From NCBI RefSeq assembly GCF_029867415.1, contig NC_081184.1:75986364-76050363 (forward strand): DNA of 64,000 nt, in the 5' to 3' direction. The notes under the pieces were generated by a model. It saw only the letters and a program-made list of their open reading frames with translations. It made no database searches and was not told the origin of the DNA. Positions 21,635-32,489 of this stretch are shown piece by piece. Each line of letters begins with the position of its first letter. Position 1 is the first letter of the stretch. A program made the position numbers and the translations under genes. The stretch is from Vicia villosa. Lineage: Eukaryota; Streptophyta; Magnoliopsida; Fabales; Fabaceae.

Positions 21635-23360
21635 CATCAAAGACACCGATCAGTCCAATTACTTTCTTCCAACAAGTGAGGGATGAGATGCTCGAAGACA
21701 GATTGGCAATAGCAGAATTGAAACTTGACTGGGTTGTTTTCACATAGCTATTTTCTTTATAAAACTCTTTTCAAAACTTTATGACAATTTCCTACTACTA
21801 GGATTTTTGTTTCCTTGTACTAATCAGCCTATCATGGCTCTTTTTCAAAAATCAATGCAGCTTAGGCTCAAAATCAACATTTTCACTTTTTTCTGTTTTG
21901 AATACGTAAACGTCCCAATGATAATTTTGAATGAGCATGTGCATTTGAATATGATTGATGTTTACCAGGAAAAACAGGAATAGCATTCAAGTAATGTCCC
22001 AATCATTTGGACATCATCCCGAAACCAGTATCCGAAGAAAAATCCCCAAGAGAAATGCATTTCTCAGCAAAATCCTCGATAAGATTTTTCCCTCCAAGCA
22101 AAGTGATTCGAGAAATCTTATCCCCCAGTAGGGCTGTTCCAGATTGTTATCCCCAGAAGGTGTGGTCTCCACACCAGGACTTGGTCAAATAGTGCATCGG
22201 AGGATTATGCATCTTCCTCATTCCCACTTTAAAGGGCATCAAAATCAGAACTTTCCAATTACCGTTCATCCCCGAACGGTAGTCAAAGATCCTTCAACAG
22301 AGTACCATGGTTCTCAAAAAAGGTTCCCAGCCGAGGGTACTCAAACAAGACGGCAAAAATCATCAACGATCACAATACCTTCATCTCCAGAGGACTGACT
22401 AGCTGGGATTTATTTTCCCAATCATACATCATACATCATACATTATACATCATACATCATACATCATACGTCATACACATATTCATACACAGCATATAAT
22501 ATTTCATGACAAACGCATACATAACATGCATATTTCTCCTTTAGTTAGAGAATCTCATGCATTACATACATCATGCCATTGCATATCACTAACTTGATTT
22601 TTCAGGCAGACGGATGTCTTCAACAAAGATGTTCTCAATCACATACAGTGTTCCCCTTAAACTCTATTCAAATAAGCAGTCCTCTCAGATATAATCAAGC
22701 CAAGGATTCGTTCTGAAGAGATCTCTCCTTTCAAATTACTTATCAACTCAAAAAACAAGCAACGCAGATCTAAAGCTGATACCTCAGACGGTTCCAGAAT
22801 GATCTACCAACAAATATCTAAAGCTGATACCTCAGACGGTTCCAGAACGATCTACCATTAAAGATCTAAAACTGATACCTCAGACGGTTCCAGAACGATC
22901 TACCATCAAAGATCTAAAGCTGATACCTCAGACGGTTCCAGAACGATCTACCATCGCAGATCTAAAGCTGATACCTCAGACGGTTCCACAATGATCAACT
23001 TTCAAAATCTAAAGCGGAAAAAATTTGGACAGTTCCATAACGATCATCCTCCTAGACTTAAAGCGGTAACCTTGGACGGTTCCGGAACAGTCAACGCAGA
23101 GGTTTTCAAATCCTTCATCAAGATATAATCAATGGATTCATTCTGGTGAACAAACCATCAAACACAATTGCCAGATGGCATCTGAAAGTCCATCTCAGGT
23201 AATGATTCAATCTTCCAACAACATTTCTCAGACAACGTTCAAAGACAAACTTCCAGCATCACTCCCGTTGGAGGTAAGTGCAAATTTTCAGGGCATCTAA
23301 AATATTCAATCATCTTCTACCTTCAGATTTCAAACAATCTCTTCAGGTTTAAGAATATTG
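21635..23360 (+). other. 3' UTR of outer Ogre
   Basis: Collinear with 15842-17532 of the inner Ogre, including a CAT-rich tract (22420-22530), the conserved CACTAACTTGATTTTTCAG (to 22605) and a 48-bp array. No gene is seen. Confidence 0.85.
22765..23090 (+). repeat. 48-bp tandem array in 3' UTR of outer Ogre
   Basis: Copies containing CTGATACCTCAGACGGTTCC start near 22776, 22824, 22872, 22920 and 22968, exactly 48 bp apart, then degenerate. The unit is related to that of the inner Ogre but has its own variant (CTGATACC instead of CGATACC, CTACCAT instead of CTAACGTTG), showing array homogenisation within each element. Confidence 0.92.
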
Positions 23361-23372
23361 AATAGGGGCAAC
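23361..23372 (+). promoter_or_regulatory. Polypurine tract of outer Ogre
   Basis: AATAGGGGCAAC directly before the LTR start TGTTATACCCC. Confidence 0.85.
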
Positions 23373-23910
23373 TGTTATACCCCAAAATTTTCCCGCATCT
23401 TTTTTCAAGAAAACTTCAATCTAAAAATTAGGAGTTTCATATAATCATGGATTTTTATTTCATAAATATCCTGACATATGAAATACTTAGTTTTTAGAAT
23501 TTTTTATACAGTATTTTGGCTCGCTGTTGAATTTATTCTTACGCAAACGCCAACCACTGTTTATTACTTTACACACGCTATTTATTTGATATTTATTTAC
23601 AGATAAATAGTACTGACACAATTGGTACAGAGATAAATCTTTTGCAGGCGCAGAGTCCGGGATTCAGACTGTACTGGTAACAAGTAAATTATTATTAATT
23701 TTTTGTTTCACACTAACTTTTGTACTATATTCCATTATTTTCAAAATCTCTTTTCAAATCTCTTTTTCAAAAATCAAATCTTAACTTTATTCTACACATC
23801 TCTCTTTTTCCAACACTATCATACACTTTCTTTCAAATCTTACTTCAACTCAAATCTTCCTTTTGTACGGAATCACTTCATTCCCCAACGTCTCTATCCT
23901 TCTTTTCATT

Positions 23911-23919
23911 CTATAAATA
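23911..23919 (+). promoter_or_regulatory. TATA box upstream of the LTR membrane ORF
   Basis: CTATAAATA lies 101 bp before the ATG at 24012. Initiation ~30 bp downstream would give a 60-70-nt leader. It is distinct from the usual LTR TATA box 1.6 kb further on. Confidence 0.6.
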
Positions 23920-24011
23920 CCTCTCATTTTTTCAATAAAATCTCACATCAAATTATAACTCATCTCTCAAATTTCTACTTCATATTCATTCTCTCTTCTT
24001 CCCCGGCAAAA

Positions 24012-24179
24012 ATGGTGAAGCGGATGGAAACATGTTTTCTTATGGTCATCACCATTGCTACGGTGATCATGTCCTTCTTCTGTCTGCATAGTCCTGAAAA
24101 ATGTGGACCTGCGATGGTTACACTCCCAATCATCTACATGTTATTGTTTGTAGCATGGGTTATTAATCGTCATTCTTAA
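24012..24179 (+). CDS. 55-residue two-helix membrane protein in the O1 LTR (unknown)
   Basis: I do not recognise this protein. The start has a strong plant context (AAAATGG). The frame is open upstream to 23703, but that part overlaps the TATA box and is low-complexity. A basic N-terminus (MVKRMET) is followed by a hydrophobic helix (about residues 7-24), a short HSPEKCGPAM loop with one Cys, a second hydrophobic helix (about 34-51) and a short basic tail (NRHS). The layout predicts a small hairpin membrane protein. It lies in LTR sequence, so an intact O1 family member would carry it twice. Whether it is expressed, captured from the host or a chance ORF cannot be told from one copy. Confidence 0.5.
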   Translation: MVKRMETCFLMVITIATVIMSFFCLHSPEKCGPAMVTLPIIYMLLFVAWVINRHS

Positions 24180-25517
24180 AGTTTGCCGTATCTCTTATTT
24201 TCTTAAATGTACCGTTTACTCGTCGTACCGTTCATTATAGTATGTAATGTTTGTACTGTCAGTATTAAATGTTGTACTATTTGTCATACTGTTGCTTAAT
24301 TATTCAGATAATATTTTGTCTGCCAGTTAAATATTTATTTTTCTGTGCATTAAATGATTTTCAGGGTTATCGGTAATTTTGCTCGCGTACAGTAAATATT
24401 ATTTATTTATTATGTCTGTTTTTTTTAACAAGTCATGTAAATAAATTTCCACCAATCACATAAAACAAAAACAACAAAAAGAAAATTAACTTCGACTGTT
24501 GATTTTTCACTCTAACTGCTTCATTAATGCCTGAACAGTCAGTTGGCAGTCAAACCGCTGACAGTGCAATTCTCCGTGTTTTGTACCATCAATCAAATCA
24601 AACTTTTACAATTCAAAATTCCAAGATTTTTGTTCTAGAAGTCTTCTAAATATCACATGATTAGCAGAGACTCAGCACTGCACAAAAATCAGGTACGCTT
24701 AACTGTCTCCTACACAAACAGTCCCTAATTAGGGTTTATTGTTTTTTCAGGAAAAACAAGTTTTTGAGACCTAAAATGGATTTCATGGACCTCCATATAT
24801 CTCAAAGTACCACCATACAAATTATCAAACTTCAATTCACTCAGACGCACAGTCAGCAGCTCAAACAGTCAACAGACGACCCATTTGACCAAAAAAGTCA
24901 ATAGACAGTCAAAAATGAAATTTTTTGTCAACATCCATATTTTGTCAAAGGATTCATCATTTGATCATTGGATGATCATAATTCATCAAGGAAAGATCAA
25001 AAATCAACAAAACCCTAAGACTCAAAATTAGGGTTTTCTCCTAAAAAGTCAACTGAACTTTGACTGGTCATAACTCTCTCATCCTTCATCCAAAAAATTC
25101 AAACCAAAGCTTATTTTGAAGGAAATTCAATTATGTTTCAAATGCAATTGGTCCCATGGCCATTTGATTCACCATTTGAAAAATATGAATCAAGACATTA
25201 CAGGTCATTTTCAAAGTCAACAAAAAGACACTTTTTTCAAAAGGACACACAAGGAGCATCAAAAATCATTTTGACATGAGACCAAATACATTGGTTAGAG
25301 GACTCTTTGAGGTTTCCAAAAAGTGCAAGATCTCATTCATATGACAAAAATTGAGGGATTTACACCTTGTTGAAGTTGGCTAAATTTTGGGAAAATGCAT
25401 GAAACCAACATTGATCAAAATGTATTTTTTCCAAATGGGGCCTAATTTCCATAATCCAAACATGTCTACCATGATGTAAAGGGCCTCCCACGACCAAGAC
25501 AAAGCCCACATCAATGC

Positions 25518-25527
25518 TTATATAAGA
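25518..25527 (+). promoter_or_regulatory. Main LTR TATA box of outer Ogre
   Basis: CTTATATAAG, at the position equivalent to the inner LTR TATA box at 3371. Confidence 0.7.
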
Positions 25528-26046
25528 GCTATAACACTTCAGTAGGAGAGAGAGACAAGTTCAGAACCTAAGCATAGTTTGTAGCATACTTGTATCAACT
25601 TGTTTTTTTCAAGGAAATTTAAAATTTGAATTTTACATTCTAGCTTGTTTCAATTCAAACCAAACACTTAAACACAATCCTCAAGTATCATTGAACATAA
25701 CCAGATCAGTTGCAAGCCTTGGAACATCCAGATACGACCACAAGACCTCACGGTTTGCTCGAAATAAAACTCACCAAAATCTCATAATACATGCATATTT
25801 AACAAGATGTAGACTCATATTTAAGTTTAGTTTGAGGTCCTAATCATTTCTGGAAACTTAATTGAAGTTTGAACACCTATACGAGGAACCACCATTTTAG
25901 GGTTCTTACTATCAAATTTAGGGCTTTACAATTCATGCAAAATTACAAGCTCTAAATAGTACCATTAAACTCGCGTGAACAAGATGAACTAAATGATGGC
26001 ATCGCGCCAAATTTATATTGTTGTTTGCTTGTATTCGCTATTTCCA

Positions 26047-26082
26047 ACAGGTGTAAAAGGTTAGAGTTTTTACACCACCTGC
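26047..26082 (+). other. Hairpin in O1 LTR leader
   Basis: CAGGTGTAAAA and TTTTTACACCACCTG form an imperfect stem-loop ~530 bp after the TATA box. The inner Ogre has an unrelated-looking inverted repeat at the equivalent place. An acceptor-like TTTCCAACAG immediately precedes it. Confidence 0.5.
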
Positions 26083-27849
26083 AAATGAAAGGTGTAAAAG
26101 CCCCATCCTGAGGAAGAAGATGATGTGTGGCGTCCTCTGATTGGCTGGAGGGCGCGCGCGTGTTTTTAAACTAACCTTGGATTCAGTGTTTTGCAGGTAC
26201 GTCACGTGGTATGGTCCCTCATGCTGGTGACCATCAGATCCGTCCACTCATCAATCCAACGCATTAGAATGAATCCCCATACCATGGACTTTATTTAATT
26301 ACCACATCTGATTATCATCTTTATATTTTCTATTTTATTTTAATTTCTTCATAAAATTAATTAAAAATAGTTTTAAATATCCAAAAAATACACAAAAAAT
26401 ATTTTTAGGCTTCTAAAATAATATTTTATTTTCTGATATAAAAATATTTTATTTTTCCTCATAATTTAAATATTTTGTATAATTAATTAGATATTATGCA
26501 TATATTTACCTTTTAATTATTTTAACCAATCAAAAAAAAAATCATAAAAAATTTGTTCTTTATATTAAATATTGTTTATATATTATAAACTAATTTTGTA
26601 CATATTTAGGATAATTTTCTCTTTAATTTTTAATTATTTGTATAATTATTTGTATAATTATGTATTAATTAACTTAATGATTTCAAAATCAATTTCAAAA
26701 ATTCCAAAAAAAATTAGTTTTGTTTTAAAATTAATTAACAAGCATTTTGAACATATTTTAAACTTAATTTTTAGGTTTAAATTTTATTTCCATCTTTTCC
26801 TCATTTTAATTAAATTAATCATGCATTAATTATAATTAAAATCAATCATCAAAAAAAATCAAAAAATACTTCTTTTATTTTCTTGAAATTTAAATTCCTA
26901 GATAAATGTATAGGTTGTCAAATCCATGTAAATAGCGTAGTTTACATTTCCTGCACAATCGATGTAATAGCGTAGATTTACTTTCTGCATTTTACATTTC
27001 CGCATTTTAAATTCCAGCACATATAAACTGCGTGTATGTCAAAGATAAAATTGAACCGTTAGATCACTAAACTTCAAAGATAAAATATTTGAATCTAAAC
27101 ACAGTCACACTTGCACCTCTTAAGGTAATCCCTTTTCTCATTCTTTTCAAAATCAATCAGTAAAATCAAATTCTACTGTTTCGAGTACAAAATCGAACTT
27201 TTGTTTATATCCGGTGAAAGGATAGATTTTTAAAGGAAATAGGATAAAGACCTTATAACTCAGGGTAGACCTCCTAATTTGCTTGCTCAAATCAAAACAA
27301 ACAAATCTCTCATATATCATTGTTTTTCAAAACAAAACTTTCAAAAAAAGACAATACTTTGTATATATCCAAACAAGGATCATTACGAAGTTAACGTTCT
27401 TTTTTTCAAAACAACTTTTGAAAGATAAAAAACACTTTGTATACATCCGCACAAGGATCATTACAAAGTCAATTTACAAAGGTATTTGAAACCACATACG
27501 AGCATTTCAAGGCAATAGAAAAGTAATTGAAAACAAGTGAGCTAAGCAAATTAAAGAGCCCATGGATAACCATGGATACAAAGGGTGCTAACACCTTCCC
27601 TTTGTATAACCTACCCCCTTACCCAGAATTTCTCAAAGGTCTTTTTTCTGTTTCTTTTATAAACCTTTCCTTAATTGGATAAAATAAAAGGTCGGTGGCG
27701 ACTCTCTGATTTTCAAAAATACAAAAGCAGAAACAAAAAAGAGTCAATTCGCGTATCTCTCTGCGAGAGGTATGGTAAAAAACCGAGCGCATGACAATTG
27801 GGATATGAATGATATATGATCTTAGGGTCAAAAATTGGGGTATGACACA

Positions 27850-29738
27850 ATGAAAGGATAAATCGTATCAGACTTTGTTGTAGATCATTCAGTGGTCGAA
27901 AACCCCCAACAGTATGTTGAATTGAAACCTTGGAAGTTATATTTCGATGGTTCAACGCACAAGGAAGGGAGTGGAGTTGGCATACTTATAATTTCTCCTG
28001 AAGGAATTCCAACAAAACTCAAGTACAAAATAGAAGGTCCTCTATGCTCCAACAATGAAGCTGAGTACGAAGCATTGCTTGCAGGACTTGAAGCCTTGTT
28101 GGAATTGGGGGCAACCTGAGTCAAAATCAAAGGAGATTCGGAATTAGTAATAAAGCAACTGGCAAAAGAATACAAATGCATCAAAGAGAATTTGATCATG
28201 TATTTTGTCGTGACAAATAGGTTGCTCAAAAAATTCGAATACGTGGATTTGAAACACGTCTCAAGAATAAACAATCAAGAAGAAAATGATTTGGCACAAT
28301 TAGCTTCTCAGTATAAAGTATCGAAGGAAAAGTTAGAAGAGTTAATCGAAGTAAGAGGAAAGGCAATGGCCACAAAATTGTCTCTAAGTGACCTAGAGAA
28401 TTCACAATTAACTTTCGCCAATGAAGAAGAGTTCGAAGTATTAAACATAGACTCCCTAGTAGATACAGATTGGAGGAGTCCGATTGTAAATTACTTAAAA
28501 GATCCTTTGAGAAATACGGAAAGGAAGGTAAAATACAGAGCCTTATCATATTTCTTGATGGGAAATGAATTGTTCAAGAAAACCCCTGAAGGAGTCTTAC
28601 TAAAATGTCTTGGCGAAGCAGAAGCTTATTTGGCGCTTTCAAATGTACACAGTGGGGCATGTGGCGCTCATCAAGCTGGGCACAAAATGAAATGGTTTTG
28701 TTTCGTTATGGAATGTATTGGCCCACTATGTTAAAAGATTGCATAGAATTCGCCAAAGGTTGCCAAGAGTGTCAGGAGCACGTAAGTATTCAGCACGTTC
28801 CTGCTAACGAATTAAGCTCGATCATCAAGCCATGGCCTTTTAGAGGTTGGGCACTAGACCTAATTGGAGAAATTCGACCCACATCATCCAAAGGTCAGAG
28901 ATATATATTAGTAGGGATAGACTATTTTACCAAATAGGTCGAAGCAATACCATTAGCCAACATAGACCAAGAGGCTGTGATTGAATTCACTCAAAAACAC
29001 ATATTATATAGATTTGGAATCCCAAAGAGTATAACTATGGACCAGGGATCAGTGTTTACCGGTCGAAAGATGCAAGAATTTGCGAAAGAGATGAGATTCA
29101 AGTTATTCACTTCCACGCCTTATTATGCTCAAGCAAATGGACAAGACGGAGCAGCTAATAAAGTGATGATAGGTCTGATAAAGAAACATGTAGGAAAGAA
29201 ACCTAAGAAATGGCACAAGACTTTAGACCAATCACTCTGGGCTTGTCGAACATCACCTAAAGAAGCAACCAACACTACACCATTTCAACTTACGTTTGGA
29301 CATGATGCGGTGCTTCCTGTCAAGATATATCTGCAATCGGTCAGAATTCAGAGACAAGAGGAGATTCCCCCAAACATATACTGGGAAATGATGATGAACG
29401 AATTGGTTGATCTGGACGAAGAAAGGCTTCGAGCGTTGGAGATGATGAAGAGGCAAAAAGAAAGAGTATCAAGGGCATATAACAAAAAGGTGAAAGGTAA
29501 AGTGTTTGTTAATCATGATTTATTTTGGAAAGTTATTTTGCCTATAGATCGAAATAACCAAGCTCCAGGTAAATGGTCTCCACATTGGCAATGCCCTTTT
29601 CGAATTTTAAAGGTGTTTTCAAATAACGCTTATGAGATAGAAGAACTGGCAAAAGATTGTAGGATCTTAAAGGTAAACGGAAAGTATCTGAAAAGATACA
29701 AGCCAGTCATGCACGAAGTTAAGATCGCTAAAACGTAG
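27850..29738 (+). pseudogene. Element A pol: aRNase H and integrase, multiply broken
   Basis: The frame opens in the connection just before the archaeal-type RNase H (FDGSTHKEGS, NEAEYEALLAG and GDSELV motifs), followed by integrase (HHCC near 28640-28770, core to about 29200, GPF-like WQCPFRILKV near 29590). Breaks: TAA at 27859-27861, TGA at 28117-28119, a one-base frameshift near 28695, and TAG in place of an expected Trp codon at 28935-28937. The catalytic Glu position reads GGA (Gly) at 29148-29150. It cannot make an active enzyme. Confidence 0.88.
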
Positions 29739-30055
29739 ACATTAAAATGAACGTTGTGGGCTAAAATGGCGAATACTTCGCCAAGATGGCTTTATCCTTA
29801 TACAAGGCTTGTAATATAAAGTAAGCAAATAATTAAAGCTGAAATGTATTTAAATACTAGAAAAAACCCAGAAACACATGCATTGAAGAAAGGTGGTAAT
29901 ACATGCAAGCCTAAAATTACAAAAGGGAGCATAACCAAAATAAGTACTAAACATCACTAAAGTAGAACAAAGTAAAGGCCCATGCGATCTTCAGCGTTCC
30001 TTTAATTAACCCTAAGATGCAAATCCTCCAGGTTTAGAAAGGTTAAACTTTCAGC
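29739..30055. other. Element A spacer between pol and antisense ORF
   Basis: About 320 bases with no recognisable frame on either strand. It contains the degenerate remains of the C-terminal half of the antisense gene, if any. Confidence 0.5.
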
Positions 30056-30724
30056 CTAGAAAGCATCAAAGGATTCGGTTACACGCAGCCGTCGTGCTAT
30101 CCCTAGTTTGACGAACATGTGGGACAAGATTCTTCCGTAAGGAAGACAGAAAGGTTTGCCATGATGGAAAATCGCAACAGCTTCGATAAGGTGCTTGAAG
30201 ATCATCAGCGGGATGTTAATTTTTTGCTTTTGAAGAGCACAAAGCATGAATTGAAGATCCCACACCATTATGCTCTCTTGATTTTCTTTTCTAGGGCGAC
30301 AGTTACCAACAAGGAGTTGATGCCAGATCCTAGCCTGGAATGCTTTAAAGGCATGATCAGGGTTGGCAAAAATGTTCCTCAGAACATGAGAAGTGGTCTG
30401 GCTGAAGGAATCATCACAGAGAATACCAGTATTCTCATATCTCATCACTCTGGAGATAAGCTTTGCAGAAATGATTATGTGAGACCCACAAACTTCGGAA
30501 ACGATAGTGGTTATTCACTCTGGGTCCCTTTGAACGGATGCATGCATCCAAAAATCTGCAAGCATATTGAGATATACCGGATCCTCCAAAATAGTAAGGT
30601 AGTTCCCCAAGTTTTGAGTAGCGAATACATTGTCTAGATCAACGTCGTGTTGATGAAACTCTTCAGCTGAAGGTTTGAACTCTTTGTGAATGGCAGAAAG
30701 AATGTTGTTGAAGGTTAAAGACAT
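30056..30724 (-). pseudogene. Element A antisense ORF (plant transposon-protein type)
   Basis: Read on the minus strand from ATG at 30724, the frame runs 222 codons with one TGA at 30515-30517, where the context suggests a lost Trp codon. The protein resembles what databases call putative plant transposon protein (PTM-type domain, from memory): the PVYLNMLADFWMHASV segment near residues 48-63 is the most recognisable part. Antisense ORFs between integrase and the 3' LTR are an established feature of some Tat-lineage elements such as Grande and Retand; their role is unknown. Element B retains the coiled-coil C-terminal part of a comparable gene, which is missing here. Confidence 0.78.
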
Positions 30725-30815
30725 TGTTGCTACACGAGAGAGAAATGGAGGAGATTGGAAAGTTTTGTTTGAAAGGGTTATGAGAAAGATGTGTAAAAAT
30801 GGCAAAGAACGATAT

Positions 30816-30829
30816 GGTTTATATAGAAG
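30816..30829 (-). promoter_or_regulatory. TATA box of the antisense gene in element A
   Basis: On the minus strand CTTCTATATAAACC lies about 95 bp before the ATG at 30724, a normal spacing for a plant promoter plus short leader. This suggests that the antisense gene has its own promoter rather than relying on the LTR. Confidence 0.6.
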
Positions 30830-31610
30830 TTAATTGCCTTGGAGAGTGGTTACGCTTTGAAAGCTTATTGGACCGTGTGTTGGTTCCCTGAGGGAAGATG
30901 TATAGTGTGTCGTTTCTGATCTTGGAAGTTGGAATGTAATCATGGAAGAACTTGTTTTGAAGAGGATTGTTATCACCAGGTAGAGGACCCATAAAATCAT
31001 GAGTCTTTTCAAAAAGAAGGAAAGGGATGATTACCTAGGAAGCATAAATAGCACGAGATTCTTCCAGATTTGGCTCTGGAATGTACTGCTGATTTCCTAC
31101 TTATGTAGGGAGTTGGAGCTTTTGGACAGGTTGAAGAGCGTCTGTAGTTTCCGTTGATGGGTTTTGAACGGTGGAAGACGCCATGAGTGAGTTGCTTCAA
31201 GAATAGAGTTGGGACCAAAAAGGGTTTTTTTTTGTGTTTGCGTCCAGGGAGGTGAAAGAACGATGATGTATGAAGAGGAAATAATCCTAAGGCCCTGATA
31301 TTTAAAGGTTTAGTGAAAAAATCTTAAAGTTAATAAGACACGCGTCGGCGGTTGATTCACTCATCTGGAGGTCGAACAGTTATTAGCCTTACTCCTAGTA
31401 TCTAGGAGCAATAATCACGAGTAATGTTAAGACGTGGGAATGCACGTCTTGAAAGGACATTTTGAAAATGACAAGACATCTTTGAAAGAAAGGTCATAAA
31501 TGATTGTGACGTTAGACAGAGTCTTGGAACTCAAAGGAGTACGAGGAGATCGAAATCTCATAATGAAAAGAAACGCCTATTTCTCTTAGTTTTCCGAAAC
31601 AGGCATTTAT
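30830..31610. other. Element A region upstream of antisense gene to PPT
   Basis: About 780 bases. Short minus-strand frames exist, but none shows a domain. It probably holds the antisense promoter and the element's 3' UTR. Confidence 0.5.
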
Positions 31611-31619
31611 TGGGGGCAA
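31608..31619 (+). promoter_or_regulatory. Polypurine tract of element A
   Basis: TATTGGGGGCAA stands just before the presumed LTR start, in the arrangement seen in the Ogre elements. Confidence 0.65.
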
Positions 31620-32486
31620 TTTATTAGCTAGAGATTTCGATCATTATATATGCTTTTCGAAGATTTAAGTTTCAAAGAGAAAATGGCTTTGGATGGCTAT
31701 TTCTGAGAATGTTATTTGTGATGAAGATTTCTAAAATCGAAGCTGAATCGAGATAGGTGATCTTCGAGGCTTTGAGTGGACTTTGAAATGCAAAAGTATT
31801 AAAACTTAAAGTATTTTAATGCATTCTCACGAAGAACACGTTGCCACGTATCGAATAAGGTTCGAGCAAGAAGTTTTGAATTTCGAAATGTTCTGTTTTA
31901 AATCAAGGATGACAGATGGCGTCCTAAGGATTCGAAGCGCATGCATGTGGGCAACGTGGCATTTCGTTAATGTAGGACCGTTAGGATCGAATTAGTATAA
32001 ATAAGGGTCTTAGTATCAAGATCCGAGGTGTTCATTTGGTAGAAATTACTCACAAATCGCTCAAGTATCAAGTGTTAAGAGAACGAGTTTTCACTGAGAA
32101 ATGTACGTGTAACACCAACACCTTACATATGTTTGTATTTCTATCATAGAATCGAAGTATCTTTTAAATTCCTTTACTTTTCGTCAAGTCTTTCCATTCC
32201 TGCAATTTACATTCCTTTTACATTCTCGTCAAAGTTTTACTTATATTTATTGTCTAACCAATTTACTTTTCGTTGTGCATTTATTTAGTTTATTTCGCAA
32301 GTTATTTATTCATTCACACCATAACCTTATAAACCAATAAAAAACCAAGAGAACATGAACCAAATCATCTTGAAAGACAACTTTTCGACACATATCCTAG
32401 GATAAATCTAGGTGATCCTGCGAGTAACCAAAGTATATTTATAATTTGGAAGACTAACGGTTGTTTACCGGAAATCACCGTAAACA
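31620..32486 (+). repeat. 3' LTR of element A
   Basis: The left border is set by the PPT; the first dinucleotide is TT instead of TG, perhaps mutated. The right border is set by the CCGTAAACA end and the resumption of element B's RT frame at 32487. A TATA box lies near 31995. The partner LTR is outside the window, so the borders are approximate. Confidence 0.65.
31995..32003 (+). promoter_or_regulatory. LTR TATA box of element A
   Basis: GTATAAATA followed by a leader rich in A and T; about 375 bp from the LTR start. Confidence 0.6.
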
Positions 32487-32489
32487 GTT

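Larger units (their letters stand above)
23685..24385 (+). other. LTR segment present in O1 but absent from O2: gene-like cassette
   Basis: The inner LTR reads straight from GTACTGGTAACA to GTAAATATTAG, whereas O1 has ~700 bp between these points. Short direct repeats (ACAAGTAAAT and ACAGTAAAT) sit at the edges, which fits microhomology deletion in the O2 lineage at least as well as insertion in O1. The cassette has a TATA box, a pyrimidine-rich leader, a short membrane-protein ORF and a T-rich tail with several TGTA motifs typical of plant 3' ends. Confidence 0.75.
21630..27847 (+). mobile_element. Outer Ogre (O1), right part: 3' UTR and 3' LTR
   Basis: Resumes the O1 3' UTR after the inner insertion, passes through a tandem array and a PPT, and ends in a ~4.48-kb LTR. 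Beyond 27847 the sequence switches at once to a Tat-type RNase H reading frame (element A), so O1 is inserted in A. Its own 5' end lies outside the window, so its target duplication cannot be checked; the right copy would be CAATG. Confidence 0.92.
23373..27847 (+). repeat. 3' LTR of outer Ogre, with an extra ~0.7-kb segment
   Basis: Starts TGTTATACCCC and ends GGGGTATGACA, an almost perfect inverted terminal repeat. It aligns along most of its length with the inner Ogre LTR, but it carries an additional segment (about 23685-24385) and a different last ~90 bp. A second TATA box lies near 25518. Confidence 0.9.
27848..32486 (+). mobile_element. Element A: Tat-lineage retrotransposon, 3' part
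   Basis: From the outer Ogre boundary onward: aRNase H, integrase, an antisense ORF, a PPT and an ~0.87-kb 3' LTR. The 5' portion lies to the left of O1, outside the window. After 32486 the sequence enters the RT/RNase H frame of a related element (B), so A is inserted in B. Confidence 0.85.

Noticed and set aside
28605..28937. Possible programmed frameshift in element A integrase
   Set aside because: No slippery site is evident, and the region has other stops. Element B is broken near the same place by a different change, so decay is simpler.
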